This document shows positions 45,751 through 54,816 of a DNA stretch of 64,000 nt, piece by piece. Source of the stretch: Poseidonocella pacifica. GTDB lineage: Bacteria; Pseudomonadota; Alphaproteobacteria; Rhodobacterales; Rhodobacteraceae. The stretch is from contig NZ_FOJU01000001.1 in NCBI RefSeq assembly GCF_900111875.1, positions 992,001-1,056,000 of the forward strand. Reading direction: 5' to 3'. A program made the translations under genes and the position numbers. How positions within the stretch are numbered: position 1 is the stretch's first letter; the number at the start of each line of letters is the position of its first letter. The notes below the pieces were generated by a model that was not told the origin of the DNA, ran no database searches, and saw nothing but the letters and a program-made list of their open reading frames with translations.

Positions 45751-47343
45751 TCAGTTTGCCTGACGGCGCAGGAAGGCCGGAATCTCGATCTTGTCCTGTT
45801 CGGCGTCGAGCGTCTGCTCATCCTCATAGGCCTGTACCGGCGGCTGGCGACGTACTGCCGCGGCGGCGCGCTGGCCCTGAACTTCGGCTCCGGGCTGACC
45901 CGTCATGCGATTGATCAGGGAGTTGATCCCGAACCGAGCGCGTTCGTGCTGTTCTTCGGCCGACGGAGCGGCGCGCTGCTCAGCGGCTGCTGGCTTGTGC
46001 TGCTCGTGCTTTGGAACGTTCTGCACGGCGGTACGAAGGCGCTGCAGCGTGGCATCGGAGGGCGAACCAGCTGCGCGATGTTCCGCACGCGGCGCAGGCG
46101 CATCGGCCTCGCGACGGGCAAATTCCGAAACCTGAGGGCGATATGCGGGCGGTGGCAAATCCCCTCCGGCATCCTCGGCGGCAAACACTTCGTCCTGCGG
46201 TGCCTCTTCGAACTCGCGGAAGAGCGAAGGCTCCTCTTCTGCTTCGGCAACGAGGGGCTGCACGTCGGCCTGCATTGGTTCGGCTGCCGCTTCTTCGCGC
46301 TCGTCTTCGACGGAAACGCTCTGCTTGAGCGGCTCACGCAGGCTGCGGCGGGGAACCGGTGTCTCTCCGGCATCTTCACTGGCATCGATCCCGGTCGCCA
46401 CGACGGAGACGCGCATCATGCCATCCATGTCGGTGTCGAGGGTGGAGCCGACGATAATGTTTGCATCCGGATCAACCTCTTCGCGAATGCGGTTTGCCGC
46501 TTCGTCGAGTTCAAAGAGGGTAAGGTCGTGGCTGCCCGTGATGTTGATGAGCACGCCGCGCGCGCCGCGCAGGCTGATCTCGTCGAGCAGCGGGTTGGCG
46601 ATGGCCTTCTCGGCAGCTTGGATCGCACGATCCTCGCCGGAGGCCTCGCCCGTGCCCATCATCGCCTTGCCCATTTCGTCCATGACGGCACGAACGTCTG
46701 CAAAGTCGAGGTTGATGAGACCCGGACGAACCATCAAATCCGTCACGCCCTTGACGCCCTGGTACAGCACGTCATCGGCCATGGAGAAGGCCTCGGTGAA
46801 GGTCGTCTTTTCGTTGGCGAGCCGGAAAAGGTTCTGGTTGGGGATGATGATCAGCGTATCGACCACGCGCTGCAGTTGCTCGACGCCCTGCTCCGCCTGA
46901 CGCATCCGCTTGATGCCCTCAAACTGGAAAGGCTTGGTCACAACGCCGACGGTCAACACACCAAGCTCGCGTGCGGCCTGAGCGATGATCGGGGCTGCAC
47001 CCGTGCCCGTGCCGCCGCCCATGCCCGCGGTGATGAAGCACATATGCGCCCCCGCGAGGTGATCGACGATTTGCTCGATGCTTTCTTCCGCCGCTGCGGC
47101 ACCAACCGATGGGCGCGCGCCCGCACCCAAACCTTCTGTCACTTTCACGCCAAGTTGCACCTTGGCCGGTGACATCGATTGTTGCAGCGCCTGGGCGTCG
47201 GTGTTTGCCGTCACGAAGTCGACACCACCGAGCTCTTTCTCGATCATGTTATTGACCGCGTTGCCGCCTGCACCACCGACCCCGAAAACGGTGATGCGGG
47301 GCTTGAGATCGTCCTGCCCGGGCATGGAAAGATTCAAGGTCAT
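45751..47343 (-). CDS. ftsZ: Cell division protein FtsZ
   Basis: FtsZ is the tubulin-like GTPase that forms the division ring. The 530-residue product has [20 protein letters not shown], the GTP signature [12 protein letters not shown] (about residues 112-123) and the synergy-loop region [15 protein letters not shown]. After the ~320-residue core comes a long Ala/Glu/Pro-rich linker of nearly 190 residues, as in other Rhodobacterales, ending with the conserved C-terminal peptide [12 protein letters not shown], which binds FtsA and other partners. It is preceded by a 404-base gap and followed by a strong terminator. Confidence 0.97.
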   Translation of the reverse strand: MTLNLSMPGQDDLKPRITVFGVGGAGGNAVNNMIEKELGGVDFVTANTDAQALQQSMSPAKVQLGVKVTEGLGAGARPSVGAAAAEESIEQIVDHLAGAHMCFITAGMGGGTGTGAAPIIAQAARELGVLTVGVVTKPFQFEGIKRMRQAEQGVEQLQRVVDTLIIIPNQNLFRLANEKTTFTEAFSMADDVLYQGVKGVTDLMVRPGLINLDFADVRAVMDEMGKAMMGTGEASGEDRAIQAAEKAIANPLLDEISLRGARGVLINITGSHDLTLFELDEAANRIREEVDPDANIIVGSTLDTDMDGMMRVSVVATGIDASEDAGETPVPRRSLREPLKQSVSVEDEREEAAAEPMQADVQPLVAEAEEEPSLFREFEEAPQDEVFAAEDAGGDLPPPAYRPQVSEFARREADAPAPRAEHRAAGSPSDATLQRLRTAVQNVPKHEQHKPAAAEQRAAPSAEEQHERARFGINSLINRMTGQPGAEVQGQRAAAAVRRQPPVQAYEDEQTLDAEQDKIEIPAFLRRQAN

Positions 47344-47747
47344 TTGCTGTCCGCCTGCTGTTTATGAGCCGCTGCCACGGCCTTCGACACTCTCTTATAA
47401 GGCGATTATTGCGCATTCAGGGTCTGGCGTCACGTCAAAAACATGAGAAAACCACAAAATGCGGCCCCAATGGCCACTTTCTCCGCGAGATTTTGCCGAA
47501 ACCACCAGATTTGGCAGACTACGCTAAAGTCATGGCTATAGGTGGCCTTGATGCACGCCATCAAAAGCCGAATCCGCGCAACCGCGCCAATCGTTCAAAA
47601 TGTCAGGACACCTGCTCGTGCCACCTGCAGTGCGTTGAGTCGCACCGTCGAATTCATGATTACCAAGTCCCTAAACTCTGGTCACGCGGAAATTGACACA
47701 TGGGCAAATCCCTGCCGCCGCGACCTTTTCTTGTCAGGGCACCAATA
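47344..47747 (-). promoter_or_regulatory. ftsA-ftsZ intergenic region, probable ftsZ promoter region
   Basis: No gene is evident in 404 bases between ftsA and ftsZ, the only long gap inside the division cluster. On the minus strand a -35-like TTGACG lies at 47438-47433 and an AATAAT at 47410-47405 could serve a -10, although spacing fits a GTGACG at 47433-47428 better (17 bases). Two GANTC sites (47570, 47637) are no more than chance would give. It is the natural place for cell-cycle control of ftsZ, but no factor site can be named. Confidence 0.4.
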
Positions 47748-49082
47748 CTACCAGTTCTCCTTGAACCACTTCACCGCGCGCTTGAGGCTGCGGGCTGGAT
47801 ACCGTTCGACGGGGATTTCAAAATCCCACCATTCGTCCTGCGGATTTGCAGCAAAGAGACAAAGACCGACCGCCGAGGCGAAGCCCGGCCCCGTTGCGGC
47901 CTGCGGCAAACCGTGGACCCGGAGAGGACGGCCAAGGCGAACCTGATGGCCCAGAATACGTGAGGCAAGCCCATCCAGACCGGGAAGTTGACTACCCCCG
48001 CCGGTCAACACGATCTGCTGACTAGGCAAATGGTCGAACCCGGCCGCATCCAGCCGAACACGTACCTCCTCCAGAATTTCCTCCACGCGCGGGCGGATAA
48101 TGCCGATCAACTCGGCACGAGAAACAGAGCGGCGATCGCGTTCCCAATCACCCGTCTCGCCGCCAATTTCGATCATCTCCCGGTCATCCATGCCAGTGGC
48201 AACGACGCCGCCGTAGAACGTCTTGATCCGTTCCGCAGTGGCGTTGGGCACCGACAACCCCATGGAAATATCGGAGGTCACGTGGTCGCCGCCCATTCGA
48301 ACCGTATCGGCAAAAATCATGTGTTTCTTGATGAAAATCGAAACACCTGTCGTCCCGCCCCCAAGGTCGATACATGCCGCGCCAAGCTCTTGCTCATCCT
48401 CCACAAGGGCGGAGGTGCCGGAGACATAGGCCGCCGATGCAATCCCGGCGAGTTCAAGGTCACAGCGCTTGATGCAATAGGCGAGGTTCTGCACCGCTGC
48501 GCCATCGACCGTCAGCATATGCATATCCGTCGCCAAGGTCTGGCCGATCTGACCACGGGGATCGGAAAGGCCGGAGCGATGATCGAGGGCAAAGTTGATG
48601 GGCTGCGCATGCAACACTTCACGGCCCGGCCCGATGTCGGGCAAATCGCAGGCCGCCAGAACGCGGGCGACATCCTGTTCAGAGACCTGTGCGCCATCCA
48701 CATCGACCCGGCCTTCGAGCCCATAGCTGCGCGGCTCCGCGCCGGAAAGACAGGCGATGACGTGGTCAACCCGCAGGCCGGCCATCTTCTGCGCTGCCTG
48801 CACCGCGGTGCGGATTGCGCGTTCCGTCTCCTGCATCGCGTCGATCTCACCGAAACGGACACCGCGCGATTTTGTCGTCGCCGCTCCGATGACCCTGAAC
48901 CCCGCCTGCCCCGCGAGCGAGCCGATGCCATCGGCCTCGGGGATTTCAGGTACTCCATCGAAGCGAAGCACGAGGCAGCCGATCTTGGATGTGCCGATAT
49001 CGAGGATGGCGATGACGCCCCGTTGCATCGCGGCTTGGCGCATTGCCCGCATGGCACGTTGTGTCTCGTAGAGCTCGATCAT
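47748..49082 (-). CDS. ftsA: Cell division protein FtsA
   Basis: FtsA is the actin-like membrane tether for FtsZ. The 444-residue product has the phosphate loops AILDIGTSKIGCLVL and CIDLGGGTTGVSIF, the SHS2 1C insert between them (VDHVIACLSGAEPRSYGLEG), and LTGGGSQLPGLDGLASRILG. The C-terminal amphipathic helix that binds membrane is RSLKRAVKWFKENW. Its ATG overlaps the ftsQ stop. The N-terminus carries some 20 residues (MIELYETQRAMRAMRQA) before the first strand, usual in this order. Confidence 0.96.
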   Translation of the reverse strand: MIELYETQRAMRAMRQAAMQRGVIAILDIGTSKIGCLVLRFDGVPEIPEADGIGSLAGQAGFRVIGAATTKSRGVRFGEIDAMQETERAIRTAVQAAQKMAGLRVDHVIACLSGAEPRSYGLEGRVDVDGAQVSEQDVARVLAACDLPDIGPGREVLHAQPINFALDHRSGLSDPRGQIGQTLATDMHMLTVDGAAVQNLAYCIKRCDLELAGIASAAYVSGTSALVEDEQELGAACIDLGGGTTGVSIFIKKHMIFADTVRMGGDHVTSDISMGLSVPNATAERIKTFYGGVVATGMDDREMIEIGGETGDWERDRRSVSRAELIGIIRPRVEEILEEVRVRLDAAGFDHLPSQQIVLTGGGSQLPGLDGLASRILGHQVRLGRPLRVHGLPQAATGPGFASAVGLCLFAANPQDEWWDFEIPVERYPARSLKRAVKWFKENW

Positions 49083-49966
49083 TCGGTCGGCACCCCTGTC
49101 AGTCGGATTTCGTGATAGGCCGCCAAAGCGGCATGGCTCAGGCGGAGGGTTGGTCGTTTGGGATTGCGCAGGTCCAGCCCGGCAATGTCCCGCGACAGCA
49201 TGTCCTGCGCTTCGCTGAGCGCGATGGCCCGCTCAAGCGCGCGCACCGGGGACGTGGCTGGAAGCAGGATGCGTTGATCCCGGTCGAGAATGACGTCCCA
49301 GCGGCGCTCTCCCATCCGAACAAGACCGAGAAAGCGTGCGCCAAGCGGCTCTGCCGCCTCGACCAGATCAAGTGCTTCGGGGGTCACATCTTGCGCACCC
49401 TTGCCCGCGATAAGCGGAAGCGCAGCAGCGCCGCCGCGCGCTTCGAGGGTCGCGACGAATGCGCCGCTCTCATCAAGCAGATCGTACCGCCCGTCGTGCT
49501 TCCATACGACCGCAGGTATCCGTTCGCGAATATCGAGCGCGAGCACCCCGCCCGGACGAATGCGAAGCGCCGCTTCGGCAACGGCATCGAGTTCAAGCAC
49601 CGTCTTGCGCATCTCTTCGAGATCAAGATCGAAGGACGACACCGGAAAACGCAGTGGCAGCACATCGCGGATTTCGCCAGCCAGTTCGGGCGCCGCTCCG
49701 TCGATTGCCATCAGGTTCACGGCAAATTCCGGGCGCGCTTCGATCGATGCGCGCAGATCCGAAAGAGCGAGGGATACATCTTCGCGCCGCTCTGCATTGG
49801 CAAAATACCCGCCGACCGTGCCCGCCACGATCACGATGGGCACTCCAAACTTGACCAGCTTGCGGAACCGGGGGCGAAGCCAGAGCCGCTCCACCCGATA
49901 GGCCCAACGCGATGGCGCCGGATCGGCGCGGCCTTCGGAACGGCGCAGGAACTTCAGCGGTCGCAT
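49079..49966 (-). CDS. ftsQ: Cell division protein FtsQ
   Basis: FtsQ is a bitopic membrane protein that ties early and late divisome proteins together. The 295-residue product has a short cytoplasmic part (RPLKFLRRSEGRADPAPSRW), one membrane helix (VKFGVPIVIVAGTVGGYFA), a POTRA-type domain and the FtsQ beta domain (ALRIRPGGVLALDIRERIPA, VWKHDGRYDLLDESG). ATG 49966 has GGAGG 7 bases upstream and overlaps the end of ddl by 13 bases. It overlaps ftsA at its other end, so ddl-ftsQ-ftsA are coupled. Confidence 0.94.
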   Translation of the reverse strand: MRPLKFLRRSEGRADPAPSRWAYRVERLWLRPRFRKLVKFGVPIVIVAGTVGGYFANAERREDVSLALSDLRASIEARPEFAVNLMAIDGAAPELAGEIRDVLPLRFPVSSFDLDLEEMRKTVLELDAVAEAALRIRPGGVLALDIRERIPAVVWKHDGRYDLLDESGAFVATLEARGGAAALPLIAGKGAQDVTPEALDLVEAAEPLGARFLGLVRMGERRWDVILDRDQRILLPATSPVRALERAIALSEAQDMLSRDIAGLDLRNPKRPTLRLSHAALAAYHEIRLTGVPTE

Positions 49967-50874
49967 GATGCATCCTCCACGATCCAGCGGCAAAGCTCGG
50001 CAAAGGAAATGCCCGCATGAATCGCCTGCTCAGGGGCCAGCGAAGTGGGCGTCATGCCCGGCTGTGTATTGGTTTCCAGCAGGATCAATCCCGCCGCGCC
50101 TTTCGCTTCGTCCCAGCGAAAGTCCGTCCGCGAAATGCCGCGACAGCCCAACGCCTGATGCGCGCGAACGGCATAGTCGAAACACAGCGCGCGTATTTCG
50201 TCCGGAATCTCGGCCGGAATGACATGGCGAGACCCGCCGGGCCGGTACTTGGCATCATAGTCGTACCACCCGTCCGTCAGGATATCGGTGACGGCAAGCG
50301 GGCGATCCCCCATCACGGTCGTCGTCAACTCGCGGCCCGGTGCAAAGGCTTCAACCATTACGGTCTGGGGCATATCCTCTGAAAGCTGGGGCGGGCCGTT
50401 CGCGTCATCATGCACCAGATACACCCCGACGCTGGACCCTTCGTTGTTGGGCTTGACGACGTATGGAGGGCGAAGGACATGCGCGGAGGCGACCTCTTCC
50501 CGCAACGCCAGAACACTTTCCACAACGGGCAGGCCGCTCGTGCGAAAGACGTCCTTGCTGCGCGCCTTGTCCATGGCGAGAGCGGAGGCGAGAATACCGG
50601 AATGGGTGTAGGGGATGCGCAGCCACTCCAGAATCCCCTGAACGCACCCGTCTTCCCCCCAACGCCCATGAAGCGCGTTGAAAACCAGATCTGGCTTGAT
50701 GTCGGAAAGGCGCGCAGAAAGATCGGGGCCGGCATCTAGCTCGACCACCCGGAATCCATTCTCCCGCAGCGCAGCAGCGCATTCGCGCCCGGACGACAAA
50801 GAGACTTCCCGCTCTGCGGAAAGGCCGCCCATAAGTACCGCAACTATCGGGGCTGTCCTGCTCGACGTGCCCAA
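49954..50874 (-). CDS. ddl: D-alanine--D-alanine ligase
   Basis: Ddl joins two D-alanines for the peptidoglycan stem peptide. Motifs of the ATP-grasp fold are VLMGGLSAEREVSLSSG, NALHGRWGEDGCVQGILE, YVVKPNNEGSSVGV and NTQPGMTPTSLAPEQA. The TTG at 50874 (LGTSSRTAPIVAVLMGG) is preferred: GAGG lies 6 bases upstream and the length becomes 306 residues, the same as E. coli DdlB. The GTG at 50961 would overlap murB but add 29 residues read through a hairpin (GGGGC-TTT-GCCCC, 50890-50902). It is coupled to ftsQ downstream. Confidence 0.9.
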   Translation of the reverse strand: MGTSSRTAPIVAVLMGGLSAEREVSLSSGRECAAALRENGFRVVELDAGPDLSARLSDIKPDLVFNALHGRWGEDGCVQGILEWLRIPYTHSGILASALAMDKARSKDVFRTSGLPVVESVLALREEVASAHVLRPPYVVKPNNEGSSVGVYLVHDDANGPPQLSEDMPQTVMVEAFAPGRELTTTVMGDRPLAVTDILTDGWYDYDAKYRPGGSRHVIPAEIPDEIRALCFDYAVRAHQALGCRGISRTDFRWDEAKGAAGLILLETNTQPGMTPTSLAPEQAIHAGISFAELCRWIVEDASCDR

Positions 50875-50932
50875 AATGTGCCTCGGACCGGGGCTTTGCC
50901 CCGTTTGCTTTTCAGGGCCTGAACCCTGCTTG

Positions 50933-51877
50933 TTATTCGTTGGTGTCAGGGGCCTGTTCACCGACCCTCATGATTTCCCACTCTAGCTGTATGCCGCTTC
51001 GTTCGTAAACCGTTTTTCGTACCAACTCGCCCAGATTTTCCAGATCCGCTGCTGACGCGTCACCTGAATTGGTGAGGAAATTCGGATGCTTGGGATTCAT
51101 GATCGCGCCGCCAAGGGTTTTGCCGCGCATTCCAGCCTCGTCTATAACCTTCCAGGCTTTCAACTCATGCGTGTCGTCCGCCGCACCGGTGGAGGAATAC
51201 CCCGCGGGATTGCGGAAGGTCGATCCGGCTGTGCGATCCTTGACCGGCTGGCTTTCATTGCGACGTGAAAGTTGCTCCTCCATCTTCGCCGACAGCGCCT
51301 CCGGATCGCCTTGGGGGGCATGGAATTTAGCGTCGATGAGCACGCATCCTTCGGCAAGCGCGCTCTGCCGATACCCAAAGCGGAGGTCTTCCGGACCGAG
51401 GGTGACAATCTCCCCTTCTCGCGTGATGGCGCGCGCGGAAACGAAATGGTCGGCGACATAGGTGCCATAGCACCCTGCGTTCATCCGGACCGCCCCGCCA
51501 ATGCTTCCCGGGATCGTCCGCAGGAACGCCAGGTCAAGACCGGCGGCTGCCGCGCGCTTTGCAACCTGCGCATCAAGCGCCGCCGCCCCCGCTGTAACCT
51601 CCTGCCCCTCTATTTCGACGCCGTTGAACCCCCGCCCCAGCCGGATGACGATTGCACGAATGCCGCCGTCACGGACAATCAGGTTGGACCCCACACCCAT
51701 GGGAAAGACCGGAATCGAAGCCGGCAGTTCTCGCAAGAACTCCGCGAGGTCGTCCTCGTCGGCTGGTTGGAAAAAGTACATCGCCGGCCCGCCGACGCGC
51801 AGCCAGGTCAGATCGGCGAGAGGCCGTTCGGCGGCAAGGCGTCCGCGCGGGGTCGGCATAAGAGGCAAATTTGTCAT
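50933..51877 (-). CDS. murB: UDP-N-acetylenolpyruvoylglucosamine reductase
   Basis: MurB reduces the enolpyruvyl group to make UDP-MurNAc, using FAD and NADPH. The 314-residue product has the FAD-binding pieces [24 protein letters not shown] and [17 protein letters not shown], the catalytic Ser in [12 protein letters not shown], and the C-terminal [20 protein letters not shown] with the final Glu region. It starts the murB-ddl-ftsQAZ cluster here; murC, normally just upstream in this order, is replaced by a GNAT gene. Confidence 0.95.
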   Translation of the reverse strand: MTNLPLMPTPRGRLAAERPLADLTWLRVGGPAMYFFQPADEDDLAEFLRELPASIPVFPMGVGSNLIVRDGGIRAIVIRLGRGFNGVEIEGQEVTAGAAALDAQVAKRAAAAGLDLAFLRTIPGSIGGAVRMNAGCYGTYVADHFVSARAITREGEIVTLGPEDLRFGYRQSALAEGCVLIDAKFHAPQGDPEALSAKMEEQLSRRNESQPVKDRTAGSTFRNPAGYSSTGAADDTHELKAWKVIDEAGMRGKTLGGAIMNPKHPNFLTNSGDASAADLENLGELVRKTVYERSGIQLEWEIMRVGEQAPDTNE

Positions 51878-51916
51878 GCGTGGCTCATGCCGGGCAGAGC
51901 CGATCAGGTCAACTGT

Positions 51917-52498
51917 TCAGAGCTGCCGGAGCCAGAATTGCAGCGTATGATCAGTCTCGGCGGGCTGATCCACATCCCTCCACCGGAAACGCGCCATAGC
52001 GCCCTCCAATCGCTCATACCCCCGCTTGCGCCAGAACTCATCCAGCGGCCGATACCCCGAGGGGCGCAAGGGATGGTCAACGGGGCGCTGCACCGCGCAA
52101 AACGCCGAACAGGTTCGCCCCAGCCTGCGCGCATGGGCTTCGCGGTGGTCGAAAAAGGCATGTCCAAGGCCCCGGCCACGATACTCGGGCAGCAACACGC
52201 TTTCTGCGCAATAGAACACTTCCCCCAAGGTCACATCGCGATCCGCAAAGGCCGCCGCAAAATCCTCCGCATGGTCTTCCATCGGGGTGCCGGTCGCTGC
52301 CCCGACAAGTCGCGTCTTGTCAAAAGCCCCGACCAGAACGGCCCCCGCGCTCTCGCGGTAGGTATCCAGATATCGGCGCTCATAGTCGAGGTCCCCATCG
52401 TAGAGATAGGGCCAATCGCGAAATACCGCGATGCGGAGCCGTGCCACATCATCAAGTGCGGCATCGAGCGCCACCCCGGTCAACGGGCGCACCTCCAT
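51917..52498 (-). CDS. GNAT-family N-acetyltransferase
   Basis: The 193-residue product has the GNAT acetyl-CoA site at VLLPEYRGRGLGHAFFDHRE (the Q/R-x-x-G-x-G/A pattern) after the strand CAESV, and an N-terminal GNAT strand RLRIAVFRDWPYLY. The substrate is unknown. The start overlaps the stop of the NTF2-like gene by one base and murB follows after 39 bases, so it may be part of a longer hisD-to-lpxC transcription unit. Confidence 0.85.
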   Translation of the reverse strand: MEVRPLTGVALDAALDDVARLRIAVFRDWPYLYDGDLDYERRYLDTYRESAGAVLVGAFDKTRLVGAATGTPMEDHAEDFAAAFADRDVTLGEVFYCAESVLLPEYRGRGLGHAFFDHREAHARRLGRTCSAFCAVQRPVDHPLRPSGYRPLDEFWRKRGYERLEGAMARFRWRDVDQPAETDHTLQFWLRQL

Positions 52499-52887
52499 CA
52501 GGAGACCTGCGCGACCCAGTCGGCGAGGTTGTAGTAGGTCACCACACGGGTGATTTTTCCATCCTCAAGCGAAAAGAACGACCCGGCGGGCAAGCGATAT
52601 GTCTGGCCCTTCGCTTCGGGCAGGCCTTCGTCGGTCTCCAGATAGGTGCCGTTCACGATGTACTCGGCGGCCGCGCGCGTGCCGCCCTCCGCGTCGAAAA
52701 TCACGATATCCGTCAACTCTTCGCGGTAGCACCGGCTCATATGCGCGGAAAACGCGCGAAAGGCCTCTGTCCCTTCGCGGATCTTCCCTTCGTTCACATG
52801 GTGCGCGACATTAGGTGCAAGACAAGCGATCATGGCCTCTGTGTCGTTGCGGTTGAACGCGTCGAAATAGGTCGCGATGGTATTCAT
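52498..52887 (-). CDS. NTF2-like / SnoaL-type protein
   Basis: The 129-residue product has the cone-shaped NTF2-like (ketosteroid-isomerase-like) pattern: YFDAFNRNDTEAMIACLAPN at the N-terminus, AFSAHMSRCYREELTDIVIF and GSFFSLEDGKITRVVTYYNL at the end. Catalytic residues are not diagnostic, so a specific reaction cannot be named. ATG 52887 has AAGGA upstream; a longer frame adds 28 unconserved residues. It ends in the start of the GNAT gene. Confidence 0.83.
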   Translation of the reverse strand: MNTIATYFDAFNRNDTEAMIACLAPNVAHHVNEGKIREGTEAFRAFSAHMSRCYREELTDIVIFDAEGGTRAAAEYIVNGTYLETDEGLPEAKGQTYRLPAGSFFSLEDGKITRVVTYYNLADWVAQVS

Positions 52888-52909
52888 GCATGATGTTCCT
52901 TGTATGATC

Positions 52910-53383
52910 TCAACCGCCGAAGTGCAGAACGCAGACCAGCGTAAAGAGGCGGCGGGCGGTCGGCAGGTCAATGCTGGCTTTTCCGTCCAGTCGATCCAGC
53001 AAGATCCGCGCGCCTTCGTCGTGTATGCCGCGCCGCGCGCCGTCTATCGCTTCGATCTGGCTCGGGGGAAGGCGCCGGACGGCATCAAAATAGCTCTCGC
53101 AGATCTGGAAATAATCCTTCACCACCTGACGGAACGGAGAAAGCGATAGGTGAAACTCGCTCGCTGGTGCGTCTGCTTCGGTGCGGAGATCGAAGACAAG
53201 ACGCTGCTCTCGGATGCACAGGGTCAGCCGATATGGACCCTCGGGCGTGTCATCCTTTTCCGGCAAGGCAAACTTGTTGTCCTCAAGCAGATCAAAGATC
53301 GCCACGCGCCGTTCCTGCTCGATCTCAGGGGTCGGCGGCGGAAGGGCGCTGTCATCCAGCTCGATATGGGCAAGACGGGTCAT
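52910..53383 (-). CDS. UPF0262 family protein
   Basis: The 157-residue product belongs to UPF0262, an alphaproteobacterial family of unknown function commonly encoded right after hisD. It has RLAHIELDDSALPPPTPEIE, FALPEKDDTPEGPYRLTLCI and FRQVVKDYFQICESYFDAVR, then DGARRGIHDEGARIL. ATG 53383 is used; a TTG six codons earlier is unlikely. It follows hisD by 56 bases. Confidence 0.9.
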   Translation of the reverse strand: MTRLAHIELDDSALPPPTPEIEQERRVAIFDLLEDNKFALPEKDDTPEGPYRLTLCIREQRLVFDLRTEADAPASEFHLSLSPFRQVVKDYFQICESYFDAVRRLPPSQIEAIDGARRGIHDEGARILLDRLDGKASIDLPTARRLFTLVCVLHFGG

Positions 53384-53439
53384 GGGCGGGCTCGCAGGCA
53401 ATCTTTGGCCTGCTTAGACGATGGCGCGCTCCCCGGCAA

Positions 53440-54741
53440 TCAGCCGTTCGTCTTACGCAGTCGCGCCGTCACCGAAAGCCCATGCGCCTCAAGGCTTTCG
53501 GCCCGCGCGAGCGTTTCTGCGGCGGGCCCGATAGCCCGCAAGGCCTCAGGCGTCATCCGTGCCAAGGTCGTGCGCTTGAGGAAGTCCAGCACGGAGAGGC
53601 CGGAGGAAAATCGTGCCGAACGCGCCGTGGGCAGCACGTGGTTCGGCCCGCCGACGTAGTCTCCGATGGCTTCCGGCGTCCATTGACCGAGGAAAATTGC
53701 CCCTGCATGGGTGATCTTGGCGCTGAGCGCATCAGGGTCCGCCACGCAAAGCTCAAGGTGCTCCGGCGCGACCCGGTCGGACAGAGCCGCCGCCACATCA
53801 AGATCCGGCACGGTGATCACGGCGCCGAAATCACGCCAACTTGCCCCCGCAATGGCCCGCCGCTCCAGCACCTTCAGGTGACCATCTACCGCCTTGGCCA
53901 CGGCCTGTCCAAAGGCGCGGTCGGTGGTGATCAGGATGGATTGCGCGCTCTCGTCATGCTCGGCCTGACTGAGCAGGTCGAGGGCGATGAAGTCAGGATC
54001 ATTGTCGGCATCAGCAATCACCAGGATCTCTGACGGGCCAGCGATCATGTCGATGCCGACCCGGCCAAAGACACGTCGCTTGGCGGCGGCGACAAAGGCA
54101 TTACCCGGACCGGTGATCTTGTCCACCGGCCGAATGGTTTGGGTACCATAGGCGAGCGCCGCAATCGCTTGTGCACCGCCGACACGATAGATCTCATCCA
54201 CCCCAGATATCCGGGCGGCCAGCAGGACCAGCGGATTGGCGATACCATCCGGGGTCGGCACGGTGATCGCAAGACGCGGCACGCCCGCAACCTTTGCCGG
54301 GATCGCATTCATCAGCACGGACGAGGGATACGAAGCCAGTCCGCCCGGCACATAGAGGCCCGCCGCAGCAACAGGACCCCAGCGCCAGCCGAGCATTGCG
54401 CCCGCGGCATCTGTCCACTGGGCATCTTCGGGCATCTGGCGTTCGTGATAGGCGCGAATGCGCTCCGCCGCGTGTTCCAGTGCGGCACGGTCTTCATCTG
54501 AGACACGGGCGCAAAGTTCGTCGACCTCTTGCGCAGAGAAGGCAAGCCCCCCCGCTTCCAGTTCGAGCCTGTCGAACTTCGCCGTGTACTCGAGCAGAGC
54601 CGCATCGCCCCGAGCGCGCACATCCGCGATGATATCCGCAACCGTGGCGTCGACGTCCGGGCTGTCTTCCCGCTTGGCGCTCAGAAGCGCGGCAAAAGCG
54701 GTTTCGAAATCCGGGTCCTGGGAATCAAGAAAAACGGGCAT
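53440..54741 (-). CDS. hisD: Histidinol dehydrogenase
   Basis: HisD oxidises L-histidinol to histidine in two NAD-dependent steps. The 433-residue product has the family segments YVPGGLASYPSSVLMNAIPA, RVGGAQAIAALAYGTQTI, DMIAGPSEILVIADAD and the metal region LLSQAEHDESAQSILI (Gln, His), with APEHLELCV and the C-terminal VGGPNHVLPTARSARFSSGL. All are intact. It begins the hisD-UPF0262 unit. The rest of the his pathway is not in the window. iolB ends 76 bases upstream. Confidence 0.96.
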   Translation of the reverse strand: MPVFLDSQDPDFETAFAALLSAKREDSPDVDATVADIIADVRARGDAALLEYTAKFDRLELEAGGLAFSAQEVDELCARVSDEDRAALEHAAERIRAYHERQMPEDAQWTDAAGAMLGWRWGPVAAAGLYVPGGLASYPSSVLMNAIPAKVAGVPRLAITVPTPDGIANPLVLLAARISGVDEIYRVGGAQAIAALAYGTQTIRPVDKITGPGNAFVAAAKRRVFGRVGIDMIAGPSEILVIADADNDPDFIALDLLSQAEHDESAQSILITTDRAFGQAVAKAVDGHLKVLERRAIAGASWRDFGAVITVPDLDVAAALSDRVAPEHLELCVADPDALSAKITHAGAIFLGQWTPEAIGDYVGGPNHVLPTARSARFSSGLSVLDFLKRTTLARMTPEALRAIGPAAETLARAESLEAHGLSVTARLRKTNG

Positions 54742-54816
54742 GGTCTCTCCGGGAACTGCTGGCCCCGGTGCATAGCCGCCCCGCGCGCAGGTCTCAAGGC
54801 GGCAGGGTGACGCCGT

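Noticed and set aside
45946-47172. A 408-codon plus-strand frame opposite ftsZ
   Set aside because: Antisense shadow of a secure gene, with Arg/Leu/Gly-biased composition and no ribosome site.
47570-47641. Two GANTC (CcrM) sites in the ftsZ leader
   Set aside because: Two sites in about 400 bases are what chance predicts, so they are no evidence of methylation control.
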